A stretch of DNA of 64,000 nucleotides, from the NCBI GenBank assembly GCA_963662525.1, contig OY759717.1:3100001-3164000 (forward strand). Direction: 5' to 3'. This DNA is from CAZSDU01 sp963662525. Its GTDB lineage: Bacteria; Bacteroidota; Bacteroidia; Bacteroidales; FEN-979. The notes beneath the pieces were generated by a model. It did no database searches, had not been told where the DNA came from, and worked only from the letters and a program-made list of their open reading frames with translations. A program made the translations under genes and the position numbers. Below, in pieces: positions 28,196-37,122 of the stretch (position 1 is the stretch's first letter; each line of letters begins with the position of its first letter).

Positions 28196-28522
28196 TTACG
28201 AAATGGGAGGTCCCCGGAGCTGATTGTAATAAATGATCGATTTCTGAACAGCTGTTGACGGAAATACCCGGACTTTGGTAATGCTAAAGAGAAAAGAATT
28301 AAGCCCGGACAAATGAGGAGCAGTGAAGAGAAATGCTTCCAGCTGTAATATCTTGCAATGGGTGTGCCTGGGTTCCAGGCTGGTTTTTAGCCCGGGATGG
28401 CAATGGGTATCATGATGCCCGTATAATTCATGAACCAGTTCTTTGGGAAACAGGATCAGGACAAAAACCAGGAAAAGAAACCCGGCGAGCTGATGCTGAT
28501 ATTTTGGTTTCAGGAGATTCAT
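28196..28522 (-). CDS. Small membrane-anchored His/Cys-rich protein beside TonB receptor
   Basis: A 108-residue protein with one N-terminal hydrophobic segment (about 13-28), then ELVHELYGHHDTHCHPG and RHTHC, a cluster of eight histidines and two cysteines that could bind metal, and a Pro-rich tail (LRGPPIS). No named family was recognised. It lies between the T9SS propeller gene (22 bases upstream) and the TonB receptor (116 bases downstream) on the same strand. Small proteins of this style often precede Bacteroidetes TonB receptors and may help deliver or sense the ligand. It is short, but the operon position and composition support a real gene. Confidence 0.6.
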   Translation of the reverse strand: MNLLKPKYQHQLAGFLFLVFVLILFPKELVHELYGHHDTHCHPGLKTSLEPRHTHCKILQLEAFLFTAPHLSGLNSFLFSITKVRVFPSTAVQKSIIYYNQLRGPPIS

Positions 28523-28544
28523 TTACAAACGTACTGTTCCATGG

Positions 28545-29855
28545 CTATTGTTTGATGAACTTTTTAAGCATGGTATTGCCATGGGCTTTCACGAAGATAC
28601 AATATAAACCGGATGGCATTTGACCGATATTGATCGTCATGCTGTTGCCTGCAGTATTTCCAGATTGAATAACTTTCTTTCCCGTCATGTCATTGATGGT
28701 GATCTCTTCGATTTCTGCGGTGTTATTATAGCTCACGGTTATTTTATCGGTGGCTGGATTCGGATAAACGGCAAGAAGGCTTGATTCGCTTTCGATGACC
28801 GGGACTGAGGCCGGAGATTCCCTGTAATCGATGGCTACGGCATCAGTGGAAATACCCGTTGCATAGGAAGTAATGGAGTCTCCGGCGAGGTTTGTTACAA
28901 GGCAGGTGCCGGCAGTAAGGTAATCTCCGGTATTCACATATAAACGATTCATAACGGTATCCAGTACAGAGGAAGTGATATAACGGAAAAAGGCAGAGCC
29001 CGGATCAGGAACGATGGTTGTATCGGCTATTTGCAGGGTATTCAGATTGACTGATCCGATCCCGTAATTTAAGCCAAGGAAAAGCAGATCATTTTTTATT
29101 CCTGTACCAGTGCCGACATTCACATTGAAAACCGAATTTATGTAACTCTGGTTAGTGGGATCATATACAGTAATACTTCCTACGCCGGGTGTGGCATAGG
29201 GTGACTTGTTGACAGAAATAATTCTGTTTTTATAAGGATAGATCTGCATGATTCCGATGGCATCAGTACCGAAGTTGACTTCTTTCATAAGTGTCCATCC
29301 TGCAGTTTCGATCACGGCAAGTTTCCCTTCCGTCCCCATCCAGCCGCCATTTACCGCGACATAAACGGTATCATCAATGGCAGCAATTCCCCCGCAATCG
29401 CCGCTGATGCCTTCCACTCTTGCTATCAGGCTCAGGTCGGCCGTGTCAAGCACTTCAAGAAAATAAGTTGATATTGGATATTGTTTGGAAACAAGAAGTT
29501 TTCCATCCACCATGCAGAGTTTACTTAAACCGGAATCAGCAATGGCGGCCAAACGGGAGTAATCAGAGAGCTTGTACTTGACAATGGAATCCTGGCAGGC
29601 AAAATAGGCCATATTGTTCATGATAAGGATATCCTGGGAGGATTGCGTATAAATTGTGCTGAATTCATTCACTGATTGTGACAGCACATCAAATGCCTGG
29701 AGGCTGACAAAATCCTGGTAAGGGGGGGGATATTCAAATTTTCCACTGTTGGCTGTAAGGACTTGTTTGACCCATAAAATGTTTTGCCCGCAGGCGCATA
29801 CCGAAATGTTCGCAGCAATGATTGCCGTTGCAATAACTGATTTCCAATTTTTCAT
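28545..29855 (-). CDS. T9SS-sorted YncE-like beta-propeller surface protein
   Basis: A 436-residue protein with a signal peptide (about 1-22), a propeller of repeating strands (residues 25-350, similar to YncE/DUF5074-type proteins found at B12 loci), and a C-terminal type IX secretion sorting domain (about 360-436) starting VYPNPATDKITVSYNN and ending in the typical MPSGLYCIFVKA...KKFIKQ. It should be exported, carried across the outer membrane by T9SS and attached to the cell surface. It is the first gene after the cobalamin-riboswitch-like leader and precedes a TonB receptor, matching surface B12-capture proteins in role and position. Direct ligand binding is inferred. Confidence 0.8.
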   Translation of the reverse strand: MKNWKSVIATAIIAANISVCACGQNILWVKQVLTANSGKFEYPPPYQDFVSLQAFDVLSQSVNEFSTIYTQSSQDILIMNNMAYFACQDSIVKYKLSDYSRLAAIADSGLSKLCMVDGKLLVSKQYPISTYFLEVLDTADLSLIARVEGISGDCGGIAAIDDTVYVAVNGGWMGTEGKLAVIETAGWTLMKEVNFGTDAIGIMQIYPYKNRIISVNKSPYATPGVGSITVYDPTNQSYINSVFNVNVGTGTGIKNDLLFLGLNYGIGSVNLNTLQIADTTIVPDPGSAFFRYITSSVLDTVMNRLYVNTGDYLTAGTCLVTNLAGDSITSYATGISTDAVAIDYRESPASVPVIESESSLLAVYPNPATDKITVSYNNTAEIEEITINDMTGKKVIQSGNTAGNSMTINIGQMPSGLYCIFVKAHGNTMLKKFIKQ

Positions 29856-29889
29856 AAGTTTGATGAATAAAAGATAAATATTCTTTGAC

Positions 29890-29990
29890 TTCCCTTGCTT
29901 TTAACCCGAAAGCACAGGCTACTAAATATGGCAGGTCTTCTGGCTTACTTTTCCTGAAGGTCTTCAGAAAAAGGACCATAACAGTGTGAT
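29890..29990 (-). promoter_or_regulatory. Cobalamin-riboswitch-like leader (3' half: B12 box, P7-like and P13-like hairpins)
   Basis: Read on the minus strand, the 184-base gap holds the B12 box AAGCCAGAAGACCTGCC (29946-29930), close to the known AGYCAGRARACCTGCC. Before it are CACTGT (29986-29981) and an 11-bp perfect hairpin (29973-29948, loop GACC) in the place of P7. After it is a hairpin TGCTTT/AAAGCA (29914-29896) with CGGG in its loop, in the place of P13, whose loop normally kisses L5. TATGG (29980-29976) can pair with CCATA (29931-29927). The usual 5' core (GGTGAAA...CCGG) is not present. It lies directly before the T9SS/TonB operon. It is either a divergent short form or a truncated riboswitch. 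Confidence 0.6.
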
Positions 29991-29991
29991 G

Positions 29992-29999
29992 CAAAAATA
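29992..29999 (-). promoter_or_regulatory. Bacteroidetes -7 box TATTTTTG of the putative B12 operon
   Basis: On the minus strand TATTTTTG matches TAnnTTTG exactly. A transcript would begin about 5-8 bases later, right at CACTGT of the riboswitch-like element, leaving no room for its 5' half. No -33 TTTG is seen. Confidence 0.4.
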
Positions 30000-30039
30000 G
30001 GAAAAAATTGTTGTGGTACTTATTTTGCAAGGAAAATTT

Positions 30040-31188
30040 TTAGAATGCCTGGTTTAAACCGACATATATGCCATAATCGTGTCTTGAAACCGCGAAATTC
30101 ATGCCCATGCGTATATTCCGTGAAGCAATCAGGGTCAGATATAAACCAACCCCTCCTGAGGGCAACCAGATAGATTGTCCAAAACTACTGATATCCTTGA
30201 AAATTTTTCCTGTTCCCATAAATCCGGTGATACAGATAAATTTCCATACATCGTATCTTAACTCAACCTGGGCATTCACTTCTGAACGGTTGACATATTT
30301 TCCCGGAGTATACCCCCTGTAACCATCACCTTTGCTGTAATCGGCCAGTTGGTAATAAGGCACATTTCCCCAACTGCCCTGAAAATAGATGCGCCAGGCA
30401 AGGATCAGTTTCTTTGATGAGGGCAGAAGACAATGATATCCGTTAATGAATGCATTGATCAGGAAGTAATCGTGATCTCCAAAAAGCAAGTGATTGGCCA
30501 GATGCAAATTAATGGTAGAGAAAAAGCCCTTTGACGACCAGAAGATATCGTCGCGACTGTCCCAGATAAAACTGGGGGACAGTTGACTCTCAATATGGTG
30601 ACCGGTTTCAAGACCATCTTTTTTTTCTTCCGCTGCAGAAGATGAATCGTCCCTTTCCAGATCGACATTCAGGTAGGAATATTCAAGGCCAGCATAAAAA
30701 TTTGAAAAAACCCTGCGATATCCGTTCAGCATGAATAAAAAAGTTTTCTGATTGATATACACATACTGATTGTTCTTGACTACAGCGGTATCTCTGCCGA
30801 TCCCGAAAAATTTTGTTCTCAGATCCCCATATCCGATACTTGAAATCATCCTCCACTTATTCTCGTTGAAATAAAGGTTCTGACGGGCGGCTAAAAACCA
30901 GCTTCCGATTAAATCGAAATAAATTAAAGCAGAAGTGGAAGAGGGAGGGGAGAGGGTGTCTTTTTTATTCAGGTTATAGGTAAACATGGGCAGAATGGCA
31001 AAGCCGAGATTGCTTGAGGAATTGTAAGCAGGACCCGGAACAATGACAAAGTTCATGTTCTTATTCATTTTTTTCAGCACTGCTTCAATGATGACGATAC
31101 TATCCCCGTCAATGATCTTTTGTTGAGCGGATAAAGTAATAACAGCGAAACATCCCAGTAAGCATAAAATAAACTTCCGGATCATCAT
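30040..31188 (-). CDS. BamA/TamA-type outer-membrane beta-barrel protein (bacterial surface antigen family)
   Basis: A 382-residue protein from the chosen start. MMIRKFILCLLGCFAVITLSAQ is a clear signal peptide (start at 31188 or 31185), whereas the longer frame to 31278 adds a non-signal-like extension. After a short N-terminal segment the protein is almost all amphipathic beta strands, with the surface-antigen motif YRGYTPGKYVNRSEVNAQVEL near residue 300 and a C-terminal aromatic residue (LNQAF) typical of BAM substrates. No POTRA domain is visible, so it is a barrel-only relative, not BamA itself. It lies upstream of the B12-like cluster on the same strand but before the riboswitch-like leader. 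Function unknown. Confidence 0.75.
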   Translation of the reverse strand: MMIRKFILCLLGCFAVITLSAQQKIIDGDSIVIIEAVLKKMNKNMNFVIVPGPAYNSSSNLGFAILPMFTYNLNKKDTLSPPSSTSALIYFDLIGSWFLAARQNLYFNENKWRMISSIGYGDLRTKFFGIGRDTAVVKNNQYVYINQKTFLFMLNGYRRVFSNFYAGLEYSYLNVDLERDDSSSAAEEKKDGLETGHHIESQLSPSFIWDSRDDIFWSSKGFFSTINLHLANHLLFGDHDYFLINAFINGYHCLLPSSKKLILAWRIYFQGSWGNVPYYQLADYSKGDGYRGYTPGKYVNRSEVNAQVELRYDVWKFICITGFMGTGKIFKDISSFGQSIWLPSGGVGLYLTLIASRNIRMGMNFAVSRHDYGIYVGLNQAF

Positions 31189-31299
31189 TACATATTTAAA
31201 GGCCATAAAGTTAGTAAAGTCATTTATTTTTATTGATTGAATTTGGCTTTGGATTAAAATGTTATTAATTTTAGCCATAATTTATCTGGCACCCTCCAT

Positions 31300-33606
31300 A
31301 TGACAACCCCAGTATCGGTTAATGAGTTAAACAAATTGCTGTTTGAACAATCTCCTGATGGTATTTTTATTGATGATGGCACTGGATATTTCATTGATGT
31401 CAATACTACTTTATGCCAATGGCTTGGCTATTCAAGGAATGAATTCTTACAATTTCATATTTCTGATCTGGTGGGTAAAGAAACCTTGCAACATGATCCG
31501 CTGCAGCATGCCGTATTAAAAGTTGGAAAAACTGTAATCAAGGAAAGAAAGTTTATCTGTAAAAATGGAAATTTTATCCCGGTAGAACTTACTGCTCGCA
31601 GCATGCCTGATGGTCATATTCTCGTTCATGTCAGGGATATTTCCCTGCGACATGCTGCATACCTTGCTTTAAAAGAAAATGAGGAAAAATATCGTCAGAT
31701 AGCTGAAAACACATCCGACGTCATCTGGATGATGGATATGCAGATGCATTATACTTATGTTAGTCCTTCTATTTTCAAGCAGAGAGGCTATACCCCTGAG
31801 GAATTTTTAACTCTGAAACCGGAAGAAATCTATACTGAAGAATCCTTAAAAATGGTATCGGAAATTTACCATGTTTATAGCGGAAAGGCCCTCCATGGGG
31901 AACTGAAAAGAGATTTTAACATGACGGTTGAACTGGAACACCGGTGTAAAAACGGTTCCACCAGGTTTTCGGAAGTAATGATGAATATCATTTTTGATCA
32001 GGAGCAAAGAGCTATCGGTATTCATGGAGTATCCCGGGAAATTTCTGACCGTAAACAGGCCGAAGAAAAAGTCAGGGAGGCAGAAGAGAGATTCCGGCTC
32101 GCCTTTCAAACGAGTCCTGATTCCATCAACATCAACCGGATGGAAGATGGCATATACATTGAGATAAATGAAGGTTTTACCAAACTATCCGGTTACACGG
32201 CAGAAGAGGTTATCGGGCGAACTTCCATTGAGATTAATATATGGGAGGATCCTTTAAAAAGGGATGAACTTGTTAAGCTTTTAAAAGAAAATAATGCGGT
32301 CAGGAACTTTGAAGCAAGGTTCCGGTTCAAGGATGGGGCAGTACGTACCGGACTTATGTCGGCTGCTATCATCCTGCTTAAGGGAGTTAAGCATATTATT
32401 TCCATCACCCGGGATATTGAAGAAATCAAGCAGGCAGAAACTGACCTCAAACAGGCGAAAGAAAAAGCCGAAGAAAGTTCAAGACTGAAAACCGCTTTTT
32501 TAAATAATATCTCCCATGAGATCAGAACCCCGATGAATGCTATTCTTGGATTTACAGATCTCCTGCAATCGGAAGAAAATACGGAAGAAGAAAAGGATCG
32601 CTATTTCGGAATCATCAATTCCAATTCCAGGCAATTGCTGAGTATTATTGATGATGTGCTTGAGATTTCCAGAATGGATAGTGGAAGAATACCAGTCAAC
32701 CCGGTAACATTTTCATTGCACGAACTCATGGAAGATATTTACTTCTCCATGTCTGAAATGATCATTAAAAAGGATATCAGGCTGGTCTGTGATAATTGCA
32801 AGGAGATTATTTCTGATAAAATTTTCGCGGATCGAGAAAAGATACGGCAGGTGATCGTTGGATTGATCGAAAATTCAATTAAATATACCAGGAAGGGAGA
32901 GATAAATTTTGGTTATACATTAACCGGGATCAAGGCTGAGTTTTATGTGAGAGATACGGGGATTGGAATTGAAAAAACAGAATGTGAAAAAATCTTTGAA
33001 CGGTTTTATCAGGTCCATCAAGGTAGGGGTCATGAAACACGGGGGACCGGTCTTGGTCTAAGCATTGCCAAAGGTCTGGTGGAAATGATGCAAGGAGAGA
33101 TCAGGGTAGAATCTGAACCCGGACAGGGATCTGTTTTTACTTTTAATGTTCCATTGCTAAAGACACCTTATACTACTCCACGTATAAAGACCAATGAACA
33201 GGCATTTTCATTTTCCGATCTTATTATCCTGATTGCTGAGGATGAGGAGTTTAATTTTGAATTTCTGCAGATCCTGTTTTCCAGGAAGGTAAAAAAAATT
33301 GTATGGGCCAGGAATGGAGGAGAGGTTATGCCTTTGGTTGAAAAAGAACATCCTGACCTCATCCTCATGGATATCAAGATGCCGGTACTGAATGGTATTG
33401 ATGCCACTATTCAATTAAAGAAAAAGTTTCCGAAATTGCCGGTAATAGCTTTAACTGCTTATACTCAGCCTGAAGATGAGAGAAATGCATTGCAGGCGGG
33501 TTGCGCTGCATTCGTATGCAAACCAGTCAGCCCCCATGAATTGCTTGAAACGATCAAGCGTATTCTTAACAGAAAGTTATTATTGAATCCTGATATTTCC
33601 TCTTAA
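31300..33606 (+). CDS. PAS-domain hybrid sensor histidine kinase/response regulator
   Basis: A 768-residue cytoplasmic signalling protein with no membrane helix. It has three PAS domains (about 8-117, 131-252, 264-382), a HisKA phosphorylation site (H406 in NNISHEIRTPMN), a HATPase_c domain with N and G boxes (ENSIKYT; RDTGIGIE; GTGLGLSIAKGLVEMM), and a C-terminal receiver (about 640-760, LIAEDEE and LILMDIKMPVLNG). It should autophosphorylate on an internal cue and pass phosphate to its own receiver. No output domain or cognate regulator lies next to it. Its 3' end overlaps the convergent GH3 gene by 27 bases. Confidence 0.9.
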   Translation: MTTPVSVNELNKLLFEQSPDGIFIDDGTGYFIDVNTTLCQWLGYSRNEFLQFHISDLVGKETLQHDPLQHAVLKVGKTVIKERKFICKNGNFIPVELTARSMPDGHILVHVRDISLRHAAYLALKENEEKYRQIAENTSDVIWMMDMQMHYTYVSPSIFKQRGYTPEEFLTLKPEEIYTEESLKMVSEIYHVYSGKALHGELKRDFNMTVELEHRCKNGSTRFSEVMMNIIFDQEQRAIGIHGVSREISDRKQAEEKVREAEERFRLAFQTSPDSININRMEDGIYIEINEGFTKLSGYTAEEVIGRTSIEINIWEDPLKRDELVKLLKENNAVRNFEARFRFKDGAVRTGLMSAAIILLKGVKHIISITRDIEEIKQAETDLKQAKEKAEESSRLKTAFLNNISHEIRTPMNAILGFTDLLQSEENTEEEKDRYFGIINSNSRQLLSIIDDVLEISRMDSGRIPVNPVTFSLHELMEDIYFSMSEMIIKKDIRLVCDNCKEIISDKIFADREKIRQVIVGLIENSIKYTRKGEINFGYTLTGIKAEFYVRDTGIGIEKTECEKIFERFYQVHQGRGHETRGTGLGLSIAKGLVEMMQGEIRVESEPGQGSVFTFNVPLLKTPYTTPRIKTNEQAFSFSDLIILIAEDEEFNFEFLQILFSRKVKKIVWARNGGEVMPLVEKEHPDLILMDIKMPVLNGIDATIQLKKKFPKLPVIALTAYTQPEDERNALQAGCAAFVCKPVSPHELLETIKRILNRKLLLNPDISS

Positions 33607-36258
33607 CCGTATATCTTTTGATGATGACCCGATCATCACGCTGAAAATACCTGTTTCGATGACCGGTTTCATATTTTTATCCAATATTTTAAACATTTCC
33701 GGACCGATAAAAAAGGCAACTTCTTTTTCTTCACCGGTTTCCAGGTGAATGCGCCTGAAGCCTTTCAGTTCCATTACAGGACGGGCAACCGTAGCCAGCT
33801 CATCATGGATATAAAGTTGACAGACTTCATCTCCTGCAATATTTCCGGTGTTTTTCACCTTGAACCGCACCATTGTCGAATCAGCCCGGGAAAGCAGATC
33901 GGGGCATAAACTGAGGTCGCGGTATTCAAAAGTCGTGTAGCTTAGCCCGTAGCCGAATGGGAACAAGGGCATTCCTGAAAGATCATTGTAATCATCGCCA
34001 CGACCGGTGGGTTTATGATTATATACCAGCGGCAATTGTCCTTCGGATAATGGAAAAGTTACCGGAAGTCTTCCTGCCGGATTATACCGGCCAAAGAGAA
34101 CCTCTGCCACTGCTTGACCTCCTGCTTCCCCAGGATACCAGACATCGGCAATCCCCCTGACTTGGTCAACCCAAGGGTTCATCGTTACCGCACTTCCACC
34201 AACAAGGAGGACGATAACCGGCTTGCCTGTTATTGCCATGGCATGGATAAGATCTTCCTGTAAGCCAGGTAATTTCAGGGAAGACCTGTCGCGGAATTCT
34301 CCCTCTTCAATGCCGGCAGCAAAAATCGCGATGTCAGATTCTCTAACCAGGTCAACAGCTTTTCTGATGGAATGGTTACTGGAGTCTGAGGTATTCGAAG
34401 TCCAGACCAGCTTGATTTTAGCATTTCCGGTATTCTCGTGATATTCAAGCTGGATATCGTATTCCCTGGCCTTTTCAAAATAAAAATCCACCAGATGAGT
34501 GCCAAATGACTTCTTTACCCAGTTATCGATCATTAACTTACCGTCAATATAAAGGCGATAGCCATCATTCCCTTCGATACCGATTTTAATATTTCCATTG
34601 TCACTATTTGCAATTTTTCCCTTCCAGCGGATGGAATACCAGTTGTTTGAAATTCCCTGGGCCGGCTCGTAAAGAGTACAACTGAAGTCAATATTGGCAT
34701 CTTTCCGGCTTATTTTTGGGGCGCCATCGAGTGTTGTATTGTCAAAATATTCTGCCCAAAGTCCTGCTTGCTTTACCCCATTTTTATAGAAAAACAGGTT
34801 TTCTTCCGGTACGGTGGAAAATTCCCGGTGAATTCGTCCGCAGCCAGGGCTGTAGCTGACTTTCACGCCTTCGGGTGCAAGACTGCGAATTCCTTCGAAA
34901 ATCGATATTTTTCGGTTCCCCGGACCGCTGTAACCTCCTGAACGCGATTCGATGGCATCGATACCAATAACTGCAATTGATTTAATATTGTTTCCAAGTG
35001 GCAGAACGTGGCTTTCGTTTTTCAGCAATACAATGGATTCCCTCGCTGCCTGCAATGCCAGGCTACGATGTTCCGAAGTTCCATTGAGCGTTTTTGCTTC
35101 CGATGGATCGACATACGGATTTTCGAAAAGACCGAGTTCAAACTTTGCGCACAGCACGCGGCTTACGGCGCTGTCAATCGCTCCCAGGCGAACTTTTCCT
35201 GATCCGAAGGGTTCATAAAACAAGGACATGTGATCGAATTCGGTTTGAAATATTACATCAAGTCCGTTTTCAATGGCCATTTTCCCGGATCCGCCATAGT
35301 CGGCTGAGGTGAAATGCAAAACATTGGCGCCTCCTACGGCACAGGCATCTGAAATTACAAATCCCCGGAAGCCCCATTCCTGCTTCAGTTTTTTATTCAA
35401 CAACCAGTTATTGGCCGTACATGGACTGCCATCGAAAGAATTATATGCAGTCATCACCGATTGAGCACCTGCCTCATGGATTGCTGACCTGAAGGCAGGG
35501 AAGTAAATTTCCTCCATGATTCGCTCGTTGTAATGGATTGGATAGCTGTCGCGGCCGCCTTCACCAACATTTACTGCAAAGTGCTTGGGAGTGGCAATGA
35601 TGCCGGCTTTTTCCATCCCTGAAATATAGGCTATGCCCATTTGTGAAACCAGGAATGGATCTTCCCCATAAGTTTCTTCGGTACGACCCCAGCGAACATC
35701 TCTGGCAATATTCAGAACGGGGGAGAGGACCTGACGGATGCCGCGGGAACGGGTTTCACGAGCAATAGCTTGTGCAATTTTGTGCATCAGATTGACATCA
35801 AAAGTAGCTGCAAGCCCGATGCTCTGGGGAAATATGGTGGCACCTTCCCGGATCAGCCCATGCAAGGCCTCATCGAATACGATGACGGGTATGCCAAGCC
35901 GGCTGTCTTCCCTGAAAAATTTCTGGATTTCATTAACTCTGGCAGCCATTTGTCCGGGAGAATCGAAGCTTGAATTTCCCCGGGATGACAGGCTGAGACC
36001 AAATATCCCTGCTTTTAATTTTTCTTTTCCTATGCTGAGATCACCTGGTATCATGAAAATCTGCCGGAACTTCTCTTCCATGGTCATTCTGTCCAGGAGA
36101 TCTTTCACCCGGGTTTCAATTGGTAATGAGGAATCGCGGTAAGGAAGAACAGATTGTGCATTTCCTGCTCGTGGTAACAGGGGGAAAATGGCAATGATCA
36201 TCATAATAACCATTGAAATCAGGTAGTCTGATCCAGTCTTGTTTTTTCGGTAATTCAT
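33580..36258 (-). CDS. Glycoside hydrolase family 3 beta-glycosidase with PA14 insert
   Basis: An 892-residue secreted enzyme. Signal peptide about 1-34; GH3 N-terminal TIM-barrel domain (about 50-365) with the catalytic nucleophile D304 in GFVISDA and the KHFAVNVGE substrate-binding histidine motif; GH3 C-terminal alpha/beta sandwich split by a PA14 carbohydrate-binding domain (about 480-620, LWAEYFDNTTLDG to NTGNAKIKLVWT); and a fibronectin-III-like end (about 770-890). It probably hydrolyses beta-glucosides or xylosides in the periplasm or outside the cell. The BglX-type layout is clear but the exact sugar is not. No SusC/SusD pair is adjacent, so this is an isolated glycosidase rather than part of a utilisation locus. 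Confidence 0.92.
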   Translation of the reverse strand: MNYRKNKTGSDYLISMVIMMIIAIFPLLPRAGNAQSVLPYRDSSLPIETRVKDLLDRMTMEEKFRQIFMIPGDLSIGKEKLKAGIFGLSLSSRGNSSFDSPGQMAARVNEIQKFFREDSRLGIPVIVFDEALHGLIREGATIFPQSIGLAATFDVNLMHKIAQAIARETRSRGIRQVLSPVLNIARDVRWGRTEETYGEDPFLVSQMGIAYISGMEKAGIIATPKHFAVNVGEGGRDSYPIHYNERIMEEIYFPAFRSAIHEAGAQSVMTAYNSFDGSPCTANNWLLNKKLKQEWGFRGFVISDACAVGGANVLHFTSADYGGSGKMAIENGLDVIFQTEFDHMSLFYEPFGSGKVRLGAIDSAVSRVLCAKFELGLFENPYVDPSEAKTLNGTSEHRSLALQAARESIVLLKNESHVLPLGNNIKSIAVIGIDAIESRSGGYSGPGNRKISIFEGIRSLAPEGVKVSYSPGCGRIHREFSTVPEENLFFYKNGVKQAGLWAEYFDNTTLDGAPKISRKDANIDFSCTLYEPAQGISNNWYSIRWKGKIANSDNGNIKIGIEGNDGYRLYIDGKLMIDNWVKKSFGTHLVDFYFEKAREYDIQLEYHENTGNAKIKLVWTSNTSDSSNHSIRKAVDLVRESDIAIFAAGIEEGEFRDRSSLKLPGLQEDLIHAMAITGKPVIVLLVGGSAVTMNPWVDQVRGIADVWYPGEAGGQAVAEVLFGRYNPAGRLPVTFPLSEGQLPLVYNHKPTGRGDDYNDLSGMPLFPFGYGLSYTTFEYRDLSLCPDLLSRADSTMVRFKVKNTGNIAGDEVCQLYIHDELATVARPVMELKGFRRIHLETGEEKEVAFFIGPEMFKILDKNMKPVIETGIFSVMIGSSSKDIRLRGNIRIQ

Positions 36259-36303
36259 CAGCGCTAATTAATTTTCCCTATGCAATCATATTCCGTTTCA
36301 CTG

Positions 36304-36311
36304 CAAATATA
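36304..36311 (-). promoter_or_regulatory. Bacteroidetes -7 box TATATTTG
   Basis: On the minus strand, 46 bases before the GH3 ATG, TATATTTG matches TAnnTTTG exactly. A -33 TTTG at the usual distance is not evident. Confidence 0.35.
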
Positions 36312-36356
36312 CAAATCGCTTTTCTTCATCTGCCTTTACGGTTAGGGATAATTCGG

Positions 36357-36364
36357 TAACTTTG
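36357..36364 (+). promoter_or_regulatory. Bacteroidetes -7 box TAACTTTG
   Basis: Exact TAnnTTTG match, 23 bases before the TTG start of the tyrosine phosphatase gene; TTTA at 36335-36338 (18-base spacer) could serve as the -33 element. It supports TTG at 36388 as a genuine start. Confidence 0.4.
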
Positions 36365-36387
36365 CTTTCTCAAATCAAACTTCATTC

Positions 36388-37122
36388 TTGTCAAACATTC
36401 TTTCAACTCAAACGAACTTCCGCGATCTGGGCGGAATAAGAGCTGCCGATGGCCGGATGCTCAAATCCGGTTTGTTATTCCGAAGTGGTGATCTCTTTTC
36501 TGTTTCCGATGAAGATATCCGTAAACTTGAAAGTTTGGGATTAGCTATGATCATCGATCTCAGGGCGGGCAGGGAGATAGATCATCGTCCCGATAAGCGT
36601 ATATCTACTGTTCATGAGATCATTCATATCGATATTCATGATGCTGCCCGTGATAAGGCCGAGCAGTTTCTTGCTGAAAACGATGCAGAAGGACTTGAGA
36701 ACGTTCTGATTGGTGATTACCGGAGAATGGTCAGGGCGCATCAGGCAGATTTTAAAAAATTCCTGGATATCCTTGCCTTTACTGAAAACCTTCCGCTGCT
36801 ATACCATTGTGCTGCCGGGAAAGACCGCACAGGCATGGCCACGGTATTTCTGCTTTATGCCCTTGGCGCTGATCCGGATGCCATCTGGAAGGACTATATG
36901 GAAACCAACATACGGACTGCTGCTTTTGTTGAAAAGGTCATTAAAAAGGTCAATGAAGCCGGTCAGAATGGAAGTATCCTCCGTCCGTTGCTGGAAGTCC
37001 GCAGGGAGTACCTGCAATCAGCCCTGGATGAAATGGATCTGCATTACGGAGGTCTGGACCATTATGTGAGGAATATCCTGGAAGCCAATGTGGACAGACT
37101 CAGGAAGAGATATCTGGAATAG
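36388..37122 (+). CDS. Protein-tyrosine/dual-specificity phosphatase family protein
   Basis: A 244-residue phosphatase of the Y_phosphatase3 type. It opens with the substrate-loop motif NFRDLGGIRAADGRMLKSG, continues with LFRSGDL, and has the catalytic P-loop HCAAGKDRTG with C141 and R147 (CX5R). Family members dephosphorylate tyrosine, phosphoinositide or other phosphoesters in the cytoplasm. The start codon is TTG, supported by the family motif only 9 residues in and by the upstream promoter match. It is convergent with the PEP-utilising enzyme gene, with a 23-base overlap of the 3' ends. Substrate unknown. Confidence 0.87.
   Translation: MSNILSTQTNFRDLGGIRAADGRMLKSGLLFRSGDLFSVSDEDIRKLESLGLAMIIDLRAGREIDHRPDKRISTVHEIIHIDIHDAARDKAEQFLAENDAEGLENVLIGDYRRMVRAHQADFKKFLDILAFTENLPLLYHCAAGKDRTGMATVFLLYALGADPDAIWKDYMETNIRTAAFVEKVIKKVNEAGQNGSILRPLLEVRREYLQSALDEMDLHYGGLDHYVRNILEANVDRLRKRYLE

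Noticed and set aside
29734..30030. 98-codon minus-strand open frame overlapping the riboswitch-like leader
   Set aside because: It reads through the B12 box and hairpins and into the propeller gene out of frame; no recognisable protein features.
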